NCBI GenBank assembly: GCA_903644035.1
Contig: CAHJXG010000033.1
Span: 1-6,368 of the forward strand
Source of the DNA: Rhodospirillales bacterium
GTDB lineage: Bacteria > Pseudomonadota > Alphaproteobacteria > Acetobacterales > Acetobacteraceae
Direction of reading: 5' to 3'
DNA: 6,368 bases
The notes under the pieces were generated by a model. The model saw only the letters and a list, made by a program, of their open reading frames with translations, was not told where the DNA came from and ran no database searches. Position 1 is the first letter of the stretch. Every line of letters starts with the position of its first letter. Positions 6,156-6,368 of this stretch are shown one piece after another. Both the position numbers and the translations under genes were made by a program.

Positions 6156-6201
6156 CGTTCACCCTTAGCGTTGTCTGCATAACAACCGACGCTCTGTCCT
6201 C
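6156..6201 (-). repeat. Terminal inverted repeat R (outer right end)
   Basis: On the - strand it begins GAGGACAGAGCGTCGGTTGT, then TATGCAGACAACGCTAAGGG and TGAACG. It contains the classic inner ACGCTAAG. Directly outside is the duplicated GACCT (6202-6206). The first 25 codons after the gspK break are read from this end until a stop at 6131-6133. Confidence 0.9.
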
Positions 6202-6206
6202 GACCT
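6202..6206. repeat. Target site duplication GACCT, right copy
   Basis: Identical to 315-319 and directly adjacent to the right inverted repeat. In gspK it encodes part of the Gly-Arg pair in MAAGRTELQ. Confidence 0.9.
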
Positions 6207-6328
6207 GCCGCCATCAGCTGCGTGGCCAGCAGGGCCAGCAGCACCACGGCCCACAGCACGATCAGCAGCGCGAAGCCGCGGTCGCTCCCCCGCCCGACCG
6301 CCCTCCGTGCCCGACCGGCCGCGTTCAC
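6202..6328 (-). pseudogene. gspK: gspK 5' part, cut off by the transposon
   Basis: GTG at 6326-6328 starts the frame, overlapping the gspJ stop by GTGA. The product begins MNAAGRARRAVGRGSDRG, then FALLIVLWAVVLLALLATQL, then MAAGR. This is a prepilin leader with a cleavage site between Gly18 and Phe19 followed by the hydrophobic helix. Position 5 of the mature chain is Ile rather than the Glu found in other pseudopilins, a known feature of GspK. After the Gly-Arg at the insertion point, translation would run into the inverted repeat and stop at 6131-6133, giving a 65-residue chain with no periplasmic domain. Such a stub could still be inserted in the membrane and processed, but cannot act as the pseudopilus tip. 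The downstream part lies at 180-319. Confidence 0.85.
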
Positions 6329-6368
6329 CGTTCCAGGCGCAGGCTGCGGCGCAGGATGCGCTGCGGGT
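6325..6368 (-). CDS. gspJ: C-terminal end of the pseudopilin GspJ (partial)
   Basis: Read on the - strand from the right edge, an open frame gives PQRILRRSLRLER and stops with TGA at 6325-6327. The stop overlaps the GTG start of gspK (GTGA), the tight coupling normal for the gspJ-gspK pair. Only 13 residues can be seen, so the identity rests mainly on position and overlap rather than on similarity. Confidence 0.6.
   Translation of the reverse strand, partial: PQRILRRSLRLER

Larger units (their letters stand above)
320..6201. mobile_element. Composite Tn3-family element (miniature element + spacer gene + complete transposon) inserted in gspK
   Basis: The 5,882-bp unit is bounded by inverted ends at 320-365 and 6156-6201 and flanked by perfect 5-bp direct repeats GACCT. 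Inside it are two further copies of the same end, so the order is: end L (320, pointing in), end A (579), a 957-bp spacer with a membrane-protein gene, end 3 (1537), tnpA, res, tnpR, serine hydrolase, end R (6201). L matches R at 28 of the first 35 positions. Because the direct duplication belongs to the outermost pair only, I infer that TnpA used L and R and moved everything between them in one event. This resembles mobilisation of intervening DNA by a TIME lying near an autonomous Tn3 element. An alternative is sequential insertion followed by rearrangement. Confidence 0.8.
1537..6201. mobile_element. Complete Tn3-family transposon (tnpA - res - tnpR - serine hydrolase)
   Basis: This is a 4,665-bp unit with ends at 1537-1582 and 6156-6201 that match at 32 of 38 positions. 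It has a full-length transposase, a divergent resolvase with a res region between them, and one cargo gene downstream of tnpR. The gene order and orientation are those of Tn3 itself. The outer tips start GAGG instead of the common GGGG, but the inner end of the right repeat keeps ACGCTAAG, as in many Tn3-family ends. Its immediate flanks are AGGTC (1532-1536) and GACCT (6202-6206), which are inverse, not direct, copies. The transposon therefore does not appear to have inserted here on its own. Confidence 0.85.

Noticed and set aside
1..6368. CRISPR arrays, tRNA or rRNA genes, toxin-antitoxin pairs or phage genes
   Set aside because: No regularly spaced repeats, RNA gene signatures or recognisable genes of these kinds were seen; the repeats present are transposon ends and the 14-bp pair.

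Overview
The window looks like chromosomal DNA of a GC-rich proteobacterium. The guess of an alphaproteobacterium, perhaps Acetobacteraceae-like, rests only on base composition and general protein flavour. The chromosomal part is a type II secretion (T2SS) pseudopilin locus that has been broken by a 5,882-bp Tn3-family element at 320-6201.

Layout. Position 1-79 holds the last residues of a GspG-like pseudopilin on the + strand. Position 80-180 is unexplained. Position 180-319 (- strand) is an internal piece of gspK. The mobile element follows, flanked by a perfect 5-bp duplication GACCT (315-319 and 6202-6206). Position 6202-6328 (- strand) is the 5' part of gspK with its prepilin N-terminus, and 6325-6368 is the 3' end of gspJ, overlapping gspK by GTGA. 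Removing the element and one GACCT copy restores a continuous GspK frame reading ATQLMAAGR-TELQLAANLRG, so the insertion inactivated gspK.

The element has four related ends rather than two. Ends at 320 and 579 bound a 260-bp gene-free miniature element of the TIME type (Tn3-derived inverted-repeat miniature element). Ends at 1537 and 6201 bound a complete Tn3-type transposon: tnpA (- strand), a divergent intergenic res region, tnpR (+), then a serine hydrolase of the class C beta-lactamase/esterase fold placed 2 bp after tnpR. This is the Tn3 gene order, with an unrelated beta-lactamase-fold gene in the place of bla. Between the miniature element and the transposon lies a 957-bp spacer of visibly lower GC. 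It carries one multi-spanning membrane protein with YdjM-like metal-dependent-hydrolase motifs, and that gene sits between two perfect 14-bp direct repeats.

Only the outermost ends (320 and 6201) are flanked by matching direct duplications. The simplest reading is that the miniature element, the spacer gene and the full transposon moved into gspK as one unit, with TnpA acting on one end of each. TnpR would resolve cointegrates at res. The miniature element also carries res-like motifs. The two cargo genes have no evident link to transposition or to secretion.
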